From Puniceicoccaceae bacterium (lineage in GTDB: Bacteria > Verrucomicrobiota > Verrucomicrobiia > Opitutales > Coraliomargaritaceae): DNA of 64,000 bases. Made by a program: the position numbers and the translations under genes. The stretch covers positions 1-64,000 of the forward strand of contig CACIKF010000006.1 in NCBI GenBank assembly GCA_902587165.1, in the 5' to 3' direction. Positions 62,699 through 64,000 of this stretch are shown one piece after another (position 1 is the first letter of the stretch; each line of letters begins with the position of its first letter). The notes under the pieces were generated by a model. It had not been told where the DNA came from and searched no databases. It saw only the letters and a list, made by a program, of their open reading frames with translations.

Positions 62699-64000
62699 TC
62701 AAAAATCCCAAAAGATCGGCACAACAGCAACAGTGACTGCGAAGCAGATGAGATTCAGCGGAAGTCCGACTTTTGTGAAGTCGAAGAAGCGATAGCCACC
62801 GACGCCGTAGACATAAGTATTTGTTTGATATCCAATAGGAGTGGCAAAGCTGGCTGAGGCAGCAATGCAGCTAGCGACAACAAAAGGACGCGGATCAACA
62901 CCTAAAGTCGCAGCAATTCCTAGTGCAATCGGCACCATCAAGGCGACGGCTGCATTATTGGATAGAAACTCAGTGAAAGTCGAAGTTATTAAATAGATCA
63001 AAGCGAGCATGATGACGTTTTGTAGATGCGCAGGCGCGAATTGACCGACTAAGCTAGTCATGCTCTCAGCAATCAATAGGCTGGCTCCTGTAGAGTCCAT
63101 TGCCTGTCCTAGCGCGAGCATACCAAAGATGATGATTAAGATGCTCCATTCGACAGATGCGTAGGCATCTTTCGCCTTCATACAGCCTGATAGCAATATG
63201 ATGGCGACGCCTAGGCAAACCGCGGATACAATCGGCACAAGATTGAGTGTGGCCAATGTCACGATGCCGATGGTCGTGCCAATGGCAATGGGCATCTTAA
63301 CACGTAGGCTGCGAGCGGGCACGCGAGGGCGGTCTAGGATAATGATTTCGTCGCTGTTGGCCAATGAATCGATCGATGCGGTTGATCCCATCATCAGTAG
63401 CGTGTCTCCCGCCTGGAGACGCAAATTAGAAAGGCGTTCTCGTTGATTGGTGCCTTTACGGTGTACGGCCACCACCACCATGCGGAAGCGTTGACGAAAG
63501 TTAATCTCGCCAAGGGTTAGACCAGCAATTGACGCGTTTGGCGCCACCACACCTTCGACCAGCGCACCTTCGTCGGTGGCAATAGTTTCGAGACCTTCAG
63601 CGAGTTCTGTTTGGATAGTAATGCCCTTCATCGAATGGGCTTCGGCTACACCTGAGGGACGGCAAGCCAGAACCAGGCGGTCGCCATATTGTAGTTTATG
63701 GTCTTTTGGGTCGCCATGTACTGCGATACCGTGGCGGACAATCTCTAACAAGCGTATGCCATGTTTGAAGAGCTCGCCTTCCTGTGCTGTTTTTCCGTGA
63801 AGGTCGGAACCAGCACGAACGAAGGCCTCCGTGATAAATTCCTTTCGCTCTTCATCGCTGAGGATTGAAGTCAGTGTCTCACGGTGTGGCAGTAGTTTAT
63901 TGCCGAAGAGCACAAGGTAGACCGAGCCGAAGATTAGGATTGGCAGGCCAACGGATGCTAACTCGAACATACCAATTGGAGCGTGCCCCGCATCCAATAA
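62699..64000 (-). CDS. SLC13/DASS-type transporter with two RCK_C domains (5' partial)
   Basis: At least 433 residues; the frame runs off the right edge, so the N-terminus is missing. The visible part has one or two membrane helices, two TrkA-C/RCK_C ligand-binding domains in tandem (about residues 70-130 and 145-210), then a membrane domain with [15 protein letters not shown] and [16 protein letters not shown], the two SLC13 signatures. Such RCK-containing members transport sulfate, dicarboxylates or citrate. It converges on the Rrf2 gene. Confidence 0.88.
   Translation of the reverse strand, partial: LLDAGHAPIGMFELASVGLPILIFGSVYLVLFGNKLLPHRETLTSILSDEERKEFITEAFVRAGSDLHGKTAQEGELFKHGIRLLEIVRHGIAVHGDPKDHKLQYGDRLVLACRPSGVAEAHSMKGITIQTELAEGLETIATDEGALVEGVVAPNASIAGLTLGEINFRQRFRMVVVAVHRKGTNQRERLSNLRLQAGDTLLMMGSTASIDSLANSDEIIILDRPRVPARSLRVKMPIAIGTTIGIVTLATLNLVPIVSAVCLGVAIILLSGCMKAKDAYASVEWSILIIIFGMLALGQAMDSTGASLLIAESMTSLVGQFAPAHLQNVIMLALIYLITSTFTEFLSNNAAVALMVPIALGIAATLGVDPRPFVVASCIAASASFATPIGYQTNTYVYGVGGYRFFDFTKVGLPLNLICFAVTVAVVPIFWDF

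Overview
The window looks like chromosomal DNA of a Gram-negative, probably marine bacterium of the phylum Verrucomicrobiota, most likely near Opitutales/Puniceicoccales. This placement is inferred from gene content: LpxI and TatC (outer membrane and Tat export), a secreted protein with acidic calcium-repeat modules and a C-terminal domain of the kind common in that phylum, several FecR-like and signal-peptide proteins, a McsA-McsB-ClpC cluster, and pyruvate phosphate dikinase. No 16S gene is present, so the placement is not proven. The genes are dense, mostly in short operons, and almost all intact. I saw no insertion sequence, prophage, CRISPR array or integron.

Layout. 1-5.0 kb: the 3' end of pheT, a large secreted repeat protein preceded by a 16-bp perfect palindrome, a membrane protein and a nitrilase-family amidohydrolase. 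5.0-8.7 kb (minus): nadE-hemL-rpe. 9.0-11.7 kb (plus): Maf, a TonB-like protein and a pseudouridine synthase. 11.9-18.4 kb: ppdK (with a lysine-rich tail), tatC, a small membrane protein, tlyA and a MscS channel. 18.7-27.1 kb: rsmJ, then the most distinctive locus. Here a NhaR-like LysR regulator faces dabB-dabA, the two subunits of an energy-coupled dissolved-inorganic-carbon accumulation complex. These are followed by a SCO1-type protein, a membrane-anchored protein with two histidine-rich metal-site-like motifs, and a small membrane protein.

27.1-38.9 kb: leuS, a FecR-like protein and lpxI (minus); a putative Na+/H+ antiporter; a lipoprotein whose C-terminal half resembles a PD-(D/E)XK nuclease core; cvfB and a polyprenyl synthase separated by a hairpin-rich spacer; and two further envelope proteins. 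39.2-44.3 kb: ilvE and mcsA-mcsB-clpC (arginine-phosphorylation protein quality control, with no ctsR beside it). 44.6-51.0 kb: acs, a membrane protein, a stand-alone coaB, a soluble NtrB-like histidine kinase, an HNH endonuclease and a lipoprotein. 51.0-56.6 kb (minus): a MenH-like hydrolase, cyclophilin, hemC followed by a cobA-hemD fusion, ilvN-ilvC and tRNA-Val. 56.7-64 kb: gyrB-gyrA (minus), an Rrf2 regulator, and an SLC13/RCK_C transporter cut by the window end.

How the genes fit together. Heme and siroheme precursors are covered by hemL, hemC and cobA-hemD, and branched-chain amino acids by ilvN, ilvC and ilvE. acs (acetate to acetyl-CoA) and ppdK (pyruvate/PEP interconversion) link to central carbon metabolism, where bicarbonate supplied by DabA/DabB could support carboxylation steps. 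No Rubisco or carboxysome gene is visible here. All functional calls rest on motif recognition by eye; no searches were run.
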